This document shows, piece after piece, positions 1 to 35,200 of a stretch of 64,000 bases of DNA. The notes below the pieces were generated by a model. The model saw nothing but the letters and a program-made list of their open reading frames with translations, was not told where the DNA came from and did not search any database. The DNA is from Eublepharis macularius (Eukaryota; Chordata; Lepidosauria; Squamata; Eublepharidae), in NCBI RefSeq assembly GCF_028583425.1, contig NC_072795.1:66602001-66666000 (forward strand), written 5' to 3'. How positions within the stretch are numbered: the first letter of the stretch is position 1; every line of letters begins with the position of its first letter. The position numbers and the translations under genes are program-made.

Positions 1-2785
1 GGAGCTAGTTAATACTGGATAATATTCAGATCTCTTCCTTGATTTCGGAGCTGGCTGCCTATTGCAGTGTTCACAGAGCTGAGAGGGATGCGAAGAGAGC
101 AGAGCAAGTGAGGAGACAGTAACTGCTTGGGAGTTTTCCTCCTTCTCTGTTCCTCCCCCCTTACTGATCTGGCTGGGGTTGGCGCTTGATCAACTTCTGT
201 TGCTTCCCCCCCCCCCCGCACCGCAGGCAGAAAAATCTTTCTCCCCCCACCCCGCCCTTACCATACTGCTTGAGTCTATAACTGGAACTGCTGCTGCTGT
301 CAGACCACTTGGGTCCATTTATGGAGCCAGTGGTGCATCTGCAGGCAGAAAATCTCCAGCAGCCTAATCCAGAGAGGGAAAGAAGGCACGAATGAAAAAT
401 GAACAAAAAATTAAGAATGAAATAACGAATACAGTTTTTGAAGTGTAATGAAAACGAAGTGTTTTTCTAGATTTAGAACACTATAGATTTAACAGCTAGG
501 AGACAAATTAAGCTATTTGCCTTCCACAAACAAAAGAGATCCATGTTAGCCTTTGGCGGGACAGACTAGGTATGTGGCATCATTTTAAGAAGGCTTTGAG
601 CAGTGCTGTTTATCATGCTCTTTTTCTTGCAAGAAGTGTTACAGATAATCAGGAGAAAACAAGAGACTGCCTTATCTTTGACATAACATTCCGCATAGTC
701 CTGTGATTTTCTTTTACATTCCAATACTGTACCAAAAAATGTAAATATAATCCACTTCTGTGACCATTATGTATTATGCCCCATTAATTTTGGGGTGTCT
801 GGGGAGAGAAAGAGAGCAAAGTGATATAAACTGTTTCTGTTACAGCCAGCCAGCTTGCAGCCACAGGATCTGTCTGGAAGCTACCATCACAATCCAGCAC
901 TTGGTATTTGGGGGGGCGGGGCGGATAGCCTTTCTGGAGAAGCATTACTCACTGTCAAGTTCTGGTTTCATTTACATGATTCTGGAGGCCTGCCTATATT
1001 TAATCTGGTCTTGGAGTGCTTTCCGCTTTCTACCATAGAGTTGTTTTTTCAAATAACCCTAGAGCAGGATTAGTCATACTAACATGCCATAGAAATGACC
1101 TGTCTGGCAATGCTATCCTCCTTTCTACCACCCCACCAGCTAATGCGGCCAGCCCCCCTTACCTTGAAAGCAGGTCATGGGGGGTCCCCTTCTGAGCAGT
1201 GGGCCTGGGCCCCAATCCAGGCCTCACATCCACTCCGGAGGTCGGCCTCCAGTGACGTCACTTCTGGTGTAAAGCCGGAAGCAATAGCAACTCTTTGTGG
1301 CAAAATTAGCCCCAAACATAGAGCTTTCACTACGTTTGGGGCTGATTTGTCCCCACTGAGATCCCATAGCTTCCATTTTTACTCCAAAAGTGATGCGATT
1401 GGGAACCTCTGAAGCACACGTGCCATTTCAGCATGTTCTTCAGGGCTCCCTGCCTGCTTCCTCCCTCCTTTCCCCCCAGGTGAGAGGGGTCAGGGGGTGA
1501 AAGGTGGGAGTGGAGATCCCCCACTAGGAGGCTGGTATCCCTGTCATCAGCACTGCATCAGCAGGCCCCTTCACTAGGCCCTGCACCACCTCCTCTGTCG
1601 GCACCTCAGCTGCAGATGCCTCCACGGAGCCCCAGGACGCCTTCCACCTTGCAGCGGCAGCTGTTGACACCCGTGCCCCATCCTGGGCAACAATCCCTGG
1701 CCATGCAGCTGACTCACCTGCCTCCTGCAGCAACATAGGCAGCCTCAGCCAGTCCTACCGGAATGCTTTAGCAGCCAGACAGGGCAAGTACATACAGACC
1801 CCAGGTCGCTGAGGGAGGCACTAAGGAAATGTCAGCAGCAGCAAGGCTGAGCCAGGCAGAGAGCTGAGCAACCCACCCGCCCGCCCCCCATGGACTGAGA
1901 TGAGGTGGGAGGGGCCAGAGAATTGTGGAGGCTACCCAACCCTCCCACTGGATAAGCTGGGAGAAGAGCCACTCAGGGAGGCTGGGTGGGAATTGGGAAG
2001 AAACTCAGAGAGGTGGGAAAGGGTATCTTTTAAAAGCAGGTTCCTGTGAGCACCAAAGGGGAAGAGGTTGTTGGAGTGTGCCGACCATCCTAGGGCAGGA
2101 AAAGGAATAAGGTGGTATAAACCACTTCTATGTCTGTCTGGGGCCTAAGGACACCTGCTTTCAACAGCTAGCTGGCTGGTGTAGACAGCCAGACTCAGGC
2201 ACTGGTGAAGGAAGAGCCTCACATGAGATTTTGCAAAACTGGGATTTGTTTAGAAGTGGAATTATTTGGCAGCTCCGTGATTTAGAAATCACATTCAAGA
2301 CTTTTCCTTTACTCCATGACAAAGAAACCTTCACTCCATTCCCAAGGAGCATAAATTTAAAAGTACCACTGCCTGACAAGAGGAGCAGAGTGCCTGTGTT
2401 CTGAGTATTGTGACAGCTTTTAAAATGCTCACAACACGTGAGAGGAAGGTGATTCTGTGACTGTGTGTGCCATGATGTAGAAGATGAAGTTTAGCACAAG
2501 CCCTTGGTGTCACCCCATGAACTAATCCGTCAGGAATTTGATAGGACCGCTTGTAGTCCCTAAGCCTGCCTGGATGTCATTTCTGGGCCTGGTACCCCAC
2601 GGGAAGAGAGAGCCTGATCTTTACAGTGTAGGTGGTTAGCTGTGTATTTCTGTAGAAGGTCTGTTTGTTATTACTTTCGCAGGTAGGCAAGCTTGTAGAG
2701 TTTCGAGGTGAAGGGTGGTGATCTGCTGGCGAGAGAGGGGTAGCAGGGCCACTCATATTTACATCATGCTGTATCCCCACCACAG
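1..2785. other. Upstream or intronic DNA before the first PDZD7 exon seen
   Basis: No coding exon is recognisable here. The first PDZD7 exon in the window begins with two bases of a split codon after a good polypyrimidine-CAG acceptor, so this stretch is intron or 5' region. The conserved N-terminal exon of the family (about 75 residues before the NSDESD motif in human PDZD7) is not seen and must lie further left. The part from about 1120 to 2200 is GC-rich. A + frame open to the stop at 1810-1812, followed by a purine-rich run and a TATA-like GGTATAAA near 2113, may be an old retroelement remnant, but this is weak. Confidence 0.5.
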
Positions 2786-26522
<23,737 letters not shown>

Positions 26523-27205
26523 TGTGGTAGACAAAGCAACTTGCCCTGAACAAGGCCAGCTCAAAAATTAGGAGCTGCGGTTCCCACTGTCAGTCGAGGA
26601 CTTGTTCATTATGTCTATCTAATTGCTCAGAATAGCTGTACCAAATAGGTTAAGTAAAAGAGCAACCTGAGGTCTTGACAGAGCAACAGTTAGCTTCCAA
26701 ATTTCAGGAAGGCATGGTTTGAGATGAACCGGGGAAATGCAGGCGAACAGTACCTGGCCCGGGTCAAGTATTGACAGAGGCACTCTCATAAGAATCACGT
26801 GTTTTGTGGATGGTGCAAACAATGCAGATGCAAACAGGACAGCTTCTTTTCCACAAGAAATCCTGCAACAAGCTTCCTGCTGGGGTGAAGACACATCACA
26901 AAGGACTGGCAAAGGGCAGCCTCCTCTGTGCAAGATGGGAAAACGACGACATGGAGAACTTCATCTTACTCTCTCCTGCGAGTGGATGAAACTCAGCCTC
27001 AACTAATGGAAGCCAGAGGGATGAGCTACAAAGAACATCAGTACCTGGTAGAGCTGGTACCACCACAACCACTTTTTAAAAATCCAGTTCATGTCCACAG
27101 ACTATGGCACACTTTTGAACTTACATATGTTTACCCAGACATCTGCAAATGAGTAGGGGATCTGCCCGCCCCCCAAAGAAGCAGGAATCCTAGGTCCAGC
27201 CAGAT

Positions 27206-27211
27206 AATAAA
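27206..27211 (+). promoter_or_regulatory. PDZD7: Candidate PDZD7 polyadenylation signal
   Basis: AATAAA about 685 nt after the PDZD7 stop, followed by a T/G-containing stretch. It is the most plausible nearby signal but is not proven. Confidence 0.35.
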
Positions 27212-28848
27212 AGCAGGAACCTAGTCTTTACATTGTCACAATTCTTTCCAATGAAATTATAATGGTAATTATAATAGTAAATCCATACAAAGGCAGGATC
27301 GAGCTGACAGCAGTACCAGTAAGGCAAAGCAGATGATCACCATTTCCATCAAGCCACATTCTAATTACCATTACTCTAATTACCATACTAACCAGCAGGG
27401 AATGGAGAGCCAGAGGGACAAGGAACACTTTGCTCTCTGTAGCCTTTTCTGAAATCCTATAATGGGAGCAGCAGCAGCAGATTTCCAGACTGGGGGCACT
27501 GATGTCCTTGTGGCAGCTTTCAAGCACATGAAGGCTGCTGCCTAACATAGACATCTGCAGAAGGAAAGGGATAATCCTGTTGTCTTCTCTGTCTTGAATG
27601 GAAATGGCTATTTGAGAATCAGATGCTTGAGTTCTGAGAAACAGAGTGACTGCTTTTCCCTTGGAGCCACTGCTAGACATTTTACACAAGGCTGTGGCAG
27701 CAATGCGAAGTGCACTTGGACACAAGCTTCTATACAGCTCAAAAATGTTAGGTGTGTGAGTGCAAAGCAGCCCCCAGTTTGAAGAAGGGCCTGAGCCCTC
27801 CCTCTCTGCCCTAGGCACTTGATTTACCTCCTCCTCCATCTGAACACTTCCAACCCATTCCAACCTCAGTGTCCCATACCTCCCTCCACAAATCAAATGA
27901 CTACGTGGCTTTTCTTAAAAACACAGAAGTGTCTTTTCTTTTTTAATTCACACTTTTCTTTTGGTTTGTACAAGAAATTTACACAGCTTGGAAAATATAC
28001 AATTTCAGAAAATAAAAGTAAAAAAAAAAGAAACACAAAGTGGTGCCAAAAGTTAGGGGTAGTGGGGGGAAAGACAGGACAGGTCAGCAAAAGTCACAAA
28101 AATGACACGCACCAAGCTTTTCCTTTGGTCTAGTGATGTGTGCCCCCGCCTACTCCACATTCTCCAGTAGCTGTAGGCAGTAGGGTGCAAAAGTGGCTAA
28201 AGGAGGAGGTGGGTGAGGATTGCCTCTTGTGGGAAATCTCCTTGTGCTTCTTCTTGTGGGAAATCTCCTAAATTAGCATGGAAGATCCCTGGCAAGCTGG
28301 CTAAACGTACATAAAGAACTGCTATGCATCCTCCTGACACCACTCAAGCCATCAAAATCTCCAGTCTTCTGCATGCAGAGTAAAAGGAGGTGCTAAAGCT
28401 AAGGTTAGCCCAGCATGGCTAATATCAGACATCCTACCCCAGCATCAGCACTGCTATTCTGACTGGCCTAAACAAAATGCCCAGCTAAGCTTGGTCTGCA
28501 ATCAGCTCACTACCACTATAGGAGAAGTTTCCCTGTTTACACTGCCAGAGGGAATGGGCTAACATCTAGCTAACTTGGCATGGTGGGTACATAAAGCATT
28601 CACTGTATATAGGGTGGCTGGGGGTGGGGCACAGCATAAGGTGAGATGTCATGGACACTCAAAGCCACGTCTGCGGAGTTCTGTGTCTTGTTCTGGATGG
28701 ATGGAGTAACAACTCAATCCTATTCTGAGGGCCCAGGGCTCAGGTATACTAGGTCCAAGCTAGTTCTACCCTTCACCTTCTTGGTACCTACAAGGATATA
28801 CATGCATTTTCCTCATTTAGTCAGCCTGAAGAAAAAGGCTACACTTCT

Positions 28849-28860
28849 CCAACAGGGGGC
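28849..28860 (+). promoter_or_regulatory. CTCF-like motif between convergent genes
   Basis: CCAACAGGGGGC differs at one position from the CTCF core CCASYAGRKGGC. It lies between the two 3' ends, where insulator sites are often found. Weak evidence. Confidence 0.25.
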
Positions 28861-30798
28861 ATTTTGGTCCCTATGAGGTACTGGATTGCTTTGTCATGTC
28901 CTCTGGAAAAGGCCTTTCTCCACCTCAGAAGACAAAAATGACCCTTCACCTCTGGACACACCCTACAGGGCAATACAGGAATGCCTAAAACTGCTCACAA
29001 TACTTGTCAAGAAGCCAGTGGGCACCAGAATCCTCTAGCTAGGCAGGAGAGGATACAGGTGATAGGAATGCTGTTCTCTGAAGATGAGCCCATCTGCAAA
29101 GAAGGTCACTTACCACTTCAAGGTGAAGGCAGGAAAGTGAGTTACAAGCCAAAATAGCCAATAAACCTGGCTTAAGTAGAGATGAATTGCCAGACTTTTC
29201 ACAGGATGGAGCTATGTACTCAGGTCCACTAGATAGTGTGACTTTCATGTTCAGTTATTCAGATTAAGCAAAACTAAAGCCAAAGAGCTGAACACTGCCC
29301 TATAGAAGGCAGAAAGGACTGCAACACAGGGGCCTAGTACTCAAATAACCAAGTCTGATTCAGTAAGGAGCTCTGGTATGGAAGGAAACAGATAGTTGGA
29401 GAATGGGAGTTCTGGGAACAAATAAAGGGGCACCAGCTTGTCCATTTCATTCCAAGGAAAAGGAAGTCAGCACTCCTCTCAGCAGGGCACTCTGCCAAAC
29501 AAACCTGAGGGGGAATCAACATGGACAGCATGAGAAGGGAACCTGAAACAGACTCAAGCAACTGTGGAGCCTGCAGGGAATGGGGGAAAGACGCAGGCAG
29601 ATTCCCAACCAAGAAGTGATGTATCCCCTGGCCACATGCAGTAGGGTGTTGAGAGATGCATGACTGGCAAACAGCATGAAGCCCTGACAGAAGTCTCAAC
29701 ACCTCAAGATAATGGGCAGATCCAGGCAATATATGAAGGGCAAAGACATTCTCAACTTTCAGAAATCACAGTTCAAGCAATGTCCTACACCTAGCTGGAA
29801 TTCAAATGTTCAGGTAGGTCTTATAAAAATAATCCTTGGGGGAAAGTAATGAAATGGAAGTGGGGTAGAAAATTAGGGTAACCTCAAGTGTGCAGGGGAA
29901 TTACTCAATGAGCAGTCAGTAATGGAATCTCTCTCATGAACAGCACAGGTCCCTTTAAAATAAGACACATCCCAGAATCTACCACGCAGCCATCCCAGAG
30001 GCCAGGATAAATTTGGCTTTTAACCCTGCTTCCACAGGACAGGAGAGGCCAGAACTTCCATTATTTTGACACTGCACGCAAGCACAGAAAACCCCCCCAC
30101 AGAATTTAGGACCAAAATTCAGCATCCTGAGAATCAATTTTGGTTCTTTCATTTCTTATCGTTCTGGCTGTTAATGGACTTTGGAAGTGTGGGCAGAACC
30201 AGAACCTCCAGAATCAGCGGATTAGAAAGGTTTTTTTTGGGGGGGGGGGTTCAGCAGCCTGCAAAGCATCTTACACTTCACAACTATTAGGCTGGAGAAG
30301 ACTAAATTTTCTGCTAATGGAAAGTGAAACCTCAGTGAAACAGAACTTTCTTGTATTCCCATTTCCCACCACAGTCCATTTGATTTCCCAAAATGCTATT
30401 CCTGGGGAACAGGGTACAATCAAGGATGGAATGAGAGGCAAATTGAGGCAGGGGTGGATTGAAAAGGGGGAAATGGCCCTGTAAAAGGGAGCTGCATGAA
30501 GCATTCATGCCCCCTCCTAAAAGAGGGAAATGCAGCCTGCCTCCCCCTTGCCTTCTGAGGCTCAGGTGGTACAGGAGACAACTTGTTCTCATTGCATTTG
30601 GCTTGAGCAGACTGGGCACTGCCTCTGCCTTATGGCATGAGGATTGCCCAGGTGGGAGGGGACACTGGCCCACAAGGAAAAGTCACAGTGGCCACAGTGG
30701 CCAGTCTGCCCCTGGACTGAGGGTGGGAAGGGGTAATTGGCAGAAGTCACACTTCTACCCCTGCTGTATGCAAAATAATCAAATATACGGAAACCTGT

Positions 30799-30804
30799 TT
30801 TATT
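30799..30804 (-). promoter_or_regulatory. LZTS2: Candidate LZTS2 polyadenylation signal
   Basis: AATAAA on the - strand about 800 nt after the LZTS2 stop. An alternative ATTAAA lies at 27942-27947, followed by a TGTGTTTTT-like stretch. It would imply a 3' UTR of about 3.7 kb. Confidence 0.25.
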
Positions 30805-31609
30805 TGCATAACCTATACAGGATACAATTCTTGGAACAGAATTAAGGGTTGTTTTTTTTAAAAAAAAATAGGTTCTATTTAGCATACTGTCCGCTCAGCC
30901 CAGAACTGGCCTGAAGTTCAAAGAACAGCACCCAGTTTCTCCATCCATCAGGTCTCAAAGCAGGAGATGCTAATTTCCTCCCATAAACTAAATGAATCAG
31001 CAGCTAACTGGTTGTTAACACACTTATGAGTCAATTCAGCTTAATGCCCAGCCAGTGGAGGCTGAGGGCCAATTGGGTTACTTCATAAATGAAAAAAAAA
31101 GCTAACCAAAGCCCACCCCTCCTCACCTTAAGCCTATCTCCAGCCGTTGAATAGGAGGAAAGTGATAGTGCCTGCTGCTACAACAGCCAGCAACCATGAG
31201 TAGCAAAGGCTACTCAGAAGTGCTGTTCCCCAAAGTATGAAGTGAAAAGAGATAACAGAGCTGCTGCTACCTTCTGTCCAAGGAGCGTATCTTTTGTCAG
31301 GTGGTCCCATGCTCCCAGGGAGCAACCCAAGCTGCCTATAGTCTCTAGGCACATCTCAATGGCAGTGAATTTTTTTTTGAGCTAGATAGGGTTCTCTCAT
31401 ACTGGATCTCTAACCCTGTTATGTAATGGAACAAGTGCTACCCACTGGGACTATTGACTGTGCTTGTATAGTAGGCAATTCCCTCCACCGCTGGACTCCC
31501 TTCTTAATTCCACAAGGCAGAGGGGGGTCCCTACTGAGCATGTTCCAATCTCAGTTCCAGAATCTCTTATGGCAGGGTGGCTCCTTTGCTAGGCCTTCAC
31601 CAGGCACAC

Positions 31610-32278
31610 TCAGATCTCAGTAGCGGCAATCTCTTCGAAGCAGATTCCTTCACCACCATGCATCTCATACTCATCCATGTCCCGGGCCTCAAGTTCAAGG
31701 CTGAGATGGCGCAGCTGGCGTTCCAAATCACGGTTGTGCTGGTACATCTGGATGTAATTATGTTGCAGTTGTTTCTGATAGCGGATGACCCGGTCCTTTT
31801 CACCCTGCCAGGTAATGCGCTCTGCATGGAAAGACTCCCGTTGCTCTTCACCACGCCGCCGTTCACTCAGCAACTCCACACGTAGCCGTTCAGCCTGGGC
31901 ACGCAAACCATGCAGGGTGTCTGCTGCCTGCCGCTGGACTTTTGCCTCGTCACATTCAGCCAGCAAGGGACAGAGATCTCCACTGGCACTACGCAGTCCA
32001 TCCAGCTCACGCTCCAAGCGCCCCAACTTCTCACGCAGCAGCTCCGCTTCACTCTTGCGCCTTGCCAGCTCATTGGCACAGACTTCCAACTCCAAAACTT
32101 TGGTGCGGGCCACCTCCTGCAACCCCAACACCTGCTCCTCACTAGCTTGCAGCTCAGCCCGTGCTTCCCTCAGCTGAGCCCTTAACAGCACGAGCTCGTT
32201 GCCCCGCTGAACCACCTCCGCCTGGGACTCCTTCAGCTGCTGTTTTAGTAGTGAGATCTCACCTGACTTCTGGCATAC
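31610..32278 (-). CDS. LZTS2: LZTS2 coding exon 4 (C-terminal coiled coil, stop)
   Basis: Residues 415-636 and TGA (31612-31610). Begins VCQKSGEISLLKQQLKE, continues as heptad-rich coiled coil (ELARRKSEAELLREKLGRLE), then YQKQLQHNYIQMYQHNRDLE and the terminal EEIAATEI. The acceptor on the - strand is CCTCTCACCAG. Confidence 0.96.
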   Translation of the reverse strand, partial: VCQKSGEISLLKQQLKESQAEVVQRGNELVLLRAQLREARAELQASEEQVLGLQEVARTKVLELEVCANELARRKSEAELLREKLGRLERELDGLRSASGDLCPLLAECDEAKVQRQAADTLHGLRAQAERLRVELLSERRRGEEQRESFHAERITWQGEKDRVIRYQKQLQHNYIQMYQHNRDLERQLRHLSLELEARDMDEYEMHGGEGICFEEIAATEI

Positions 32279-35200
32279 CTGGTGAGAGGCAGAGATGCTT
32301 CAGTTAACTAGAAAGAAGCCAGAACCAAGGCCCAGATTCTGTCACCGGAGAAGGAAGAGATTAGCTGCTGTACTCTAACTCAAACAGGCTGTAGAACTAA
32401 AAAAGCAAGATCCCAAGGGCTAGGACAGAAGCAGAAGGTATTGAAAGGGACATCCAAGAGCTTTTTAGTCCCAGTGGATTGAGTCCCGTGCCAATGGTAA
32501 TTCTCCCTAACACAGAACGGTTTGTTTCATGGAGATTCTATTAAATGGAAAGCTCTCTTTTCCCTAGAAACACATACAAGCCATGCCTTGTTATCCATCA
32601 CTGAACATCTTCTGAGGGGGCATCATAATCAAGTCCAAGAGGGGCAGAATGAGAATTTGAAGATTTGCAAGAGGCATAAAAAGCCTGACAGCAGTAATTT
32701 CCAAAACCCACCAAGTCGAAATAATTCATCCCACGAGACTGGGGACAGTTTCCACATAACAATGCGTTCTTTTGGAAGATCCATTATTGCTGGGGCTGCC
32801 AATGCAGCACAGCAGCAATAGAGCTTCCAGGCGGTGGTTTTCACTACTTTTCCCTCCCTCCATTCCTGTGGTGGCCATTTCCCACCCCACATATACTACA
32901 GGGAGGGGGTCCTTTCTCAGAGCCTCTTTTTAACCAGTAATTGACATAACAATAAGCCATTATACTGATATGTCAAGCTTCTAATTTTAAGAAGCCTTCA
33001 AAACACTCAGAACACACCCACCACCACTATCACGTCAGGGACCGGGGAAAGGAAAATGATTTCTGTGTAGGCAGGACTGGGAAAACCCAAACTTTCTTGC
33101 CCACACAGCAGCCACTCAGGCTCTGCTGCAATCTTTCCCAAACTTCACAGCAAGGCAGGTTTGGGAAAGACTGAAGAAAAGCCAGGGAAAACCCAGTAAG
33201 TGCACAAATGCACCACAATGTTGTGTGGAGGTTGAAACAGACACATCCCAACCACTCAAACCTGGGACAAATAGCCTATGTTGAAAAGGTCTGCCATGCA
33301 GCAAGTTAGAAAGGAGCTACTCATGGTGGGAAACCCCTGTAGAAAGAGGGAAAGCATAGGAGAGGTCTTCAGTGGCTAGAAGGGAGAGAAGTAAGAGGCA
33401 ACTGAGTGAGTGGAGATTTTAAGGCTGCTAATGATACACCCCTCTGGTTATCTGGCTTTGAAACTGAACTCCCAGCAGGATCCTCTGAAAAGACTGTAAC
33501 TATGCCAACCCCTCTTTCTTCCAGCACAGCTCACCTCCCATTTGGTCTCTTCCAGCCGAGGCCCCAACTCTGTGTGTTCTCGCTCAAAGGAAGCACAACG
33601 TTTCTCCAGCAACTCGCGCTCTGCCAGCAGCTGCGCAAAATCCTCCTGGAGTTTCTTCTTCTCCTGCTGTAGCTGGAAGATCTGGAGCTGCAGCACCTGC
33701 TGGCTTCGCTGCGCTTTCTGTGCTGCCTGCTGGAGCTTGACAGTGTAACCCTGCCGTAACTCTTCCATCTCTTCCTCACAGCGCCTCTGCTTTTCCTCAT
33801 ACACCTGGATTGAGGAGAAAAAGCACCTGGTTGGAACCAAAAGGGCAGCTACCTGGTATGCAGTTAGCCAGCTCCTGGTGCATCACCAGGCTGTGCCCAT
33901 GTGAGCTATGCCCAGAGGGTTTGTCGTACAACTGAACTGTCTACCTTTAGGAGACAGAAATTATTTTCTGCCTTCCTCTTTGTGTAAAAAAGGAACTAAA
34001 AGATACTGCAGTTTCTGTTCTTCACAGGATTCTGCATCACAGAGGAAGCAGACAGCTGAACAGGGATGCTCACACAAGAAGAGGATGCAAGGAGATCAAC
34101 TGGAAAGGGACACAGAAAATGTTACAGATGGAGAAGGGGACCACAGATGAAGAATATGGAGAAGATGAACAGGGTAAACTGGTGAGAAAACTAGAGAAAA
34201 GTATCTATTGGCCAATTTGGCAAGCATATAGATCTTGCACCACAGGGGTCTCCCAGCAATAGAAATAATAGGTAATACAGATTAAGCTATTTAACAAAGT
34301 GTAGACAATTTTCTCTTTGCATTGTTTTCTAAATCTGTAATTCTAGTCCTACCATGTCTGACTGAATTGTTTTTATATTTTGTAAACCACTCTGAGTCTG
34401 TGAAAAAGGTGGGGTATAAATGAAGTAAATAAAATAAATTGCTATTAACGCTCCCCCCCCCGCCCCACTTGGGAAATAAGTGCAATGAAATTTATGACAC
34501 AATATGCACAACAATGCTCTATTAGCATTATGTTTTGTCAGCATTTAATGAAGCAGCTTGTGGGTTTTAGCAAATGGGATGGCCCACCTCACTCTGAGAA
34601 CAAAGATAGGCTGCTAAGACTACCATTCCCAGCATGTAGTGCTGCCAGACTAATCAACAATACTCACTGCACCTTGGGATGAGAATCCACACACTCCCCA
34701 AAGACACGGGTGCGGATTCTGCCCAGAGCTCACCAAAACCAAGAGTATGCCTGAGGACCCATCACCTTGTCTGCCTGCCTGCCTGCCTCTCCCCTTCAGC
34801 CACCCATGTGAGGACAGCATGTGACTGGCAGCAGTGTCTCTGCGCACCACCCGCACATCCTTCTTCCCTTGGCAGCACTAAGCAGTGTAGGAGCATGGAT
34901 GGTAAAAGGGCTCACAAGCAAGCAGACGGGCATCAGAAGCTGCTGATGTTGACCCTGTCTGCACCCAAAGGGAACTCACATATGCTATCGATTAAATAAA
35001 AATCTACCAGCTCTACCATATGCCTACCAGAGATGTAGGGCGAACATTTTCTGAAATGGAAAAAAAAAATAAAAAATTCTATTGCTTTATTTTGCCATTT
35101 CTACATACTCTTTATTTCAGAAAATTAACAGTAGAATTATATTGCCGGCACCAACTAAAGCAGACATGACAGTTCCACAGTGCCATCTTAAGCAGATTTA

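Larger units (their letters stand above)
26523..31609. other. Shared 3' region between convergent PDZD7 and LZTS2
   Basis: About 5.1 kb between the two stop codons. It should contain the 3' UTR of PDZD7 (left) and of LZTS2 (right). I see no recognisable coding exon and few clear interspersed repeats, unlike the rest of the window. Long frames here (for example 27228-27896 on the - strand) resemble nothing known. Confidence 0.6.

Noticed and set aside
855..1073. Candidate first coding exon of PDZD7
   Set aside because: The peptide shows no likeness to the conserved PDZD7 N-terminus and lacks a fitting donor; the true exon is presumed to lie left of the window.
27228..27896. 222-codon open frame on the - strand downstream of PDZD7
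   Set aside because: No recognisable motif, no homology I can recall, low-complexity C-terminus rich in Ile/Val, and it lies where 3' UTR sequence is expected. Probably chance.
31785..32177. 130-codon + strand frame
   Set aside because: It is the antisense shadow of the LZTS2 coiled-coil exon.
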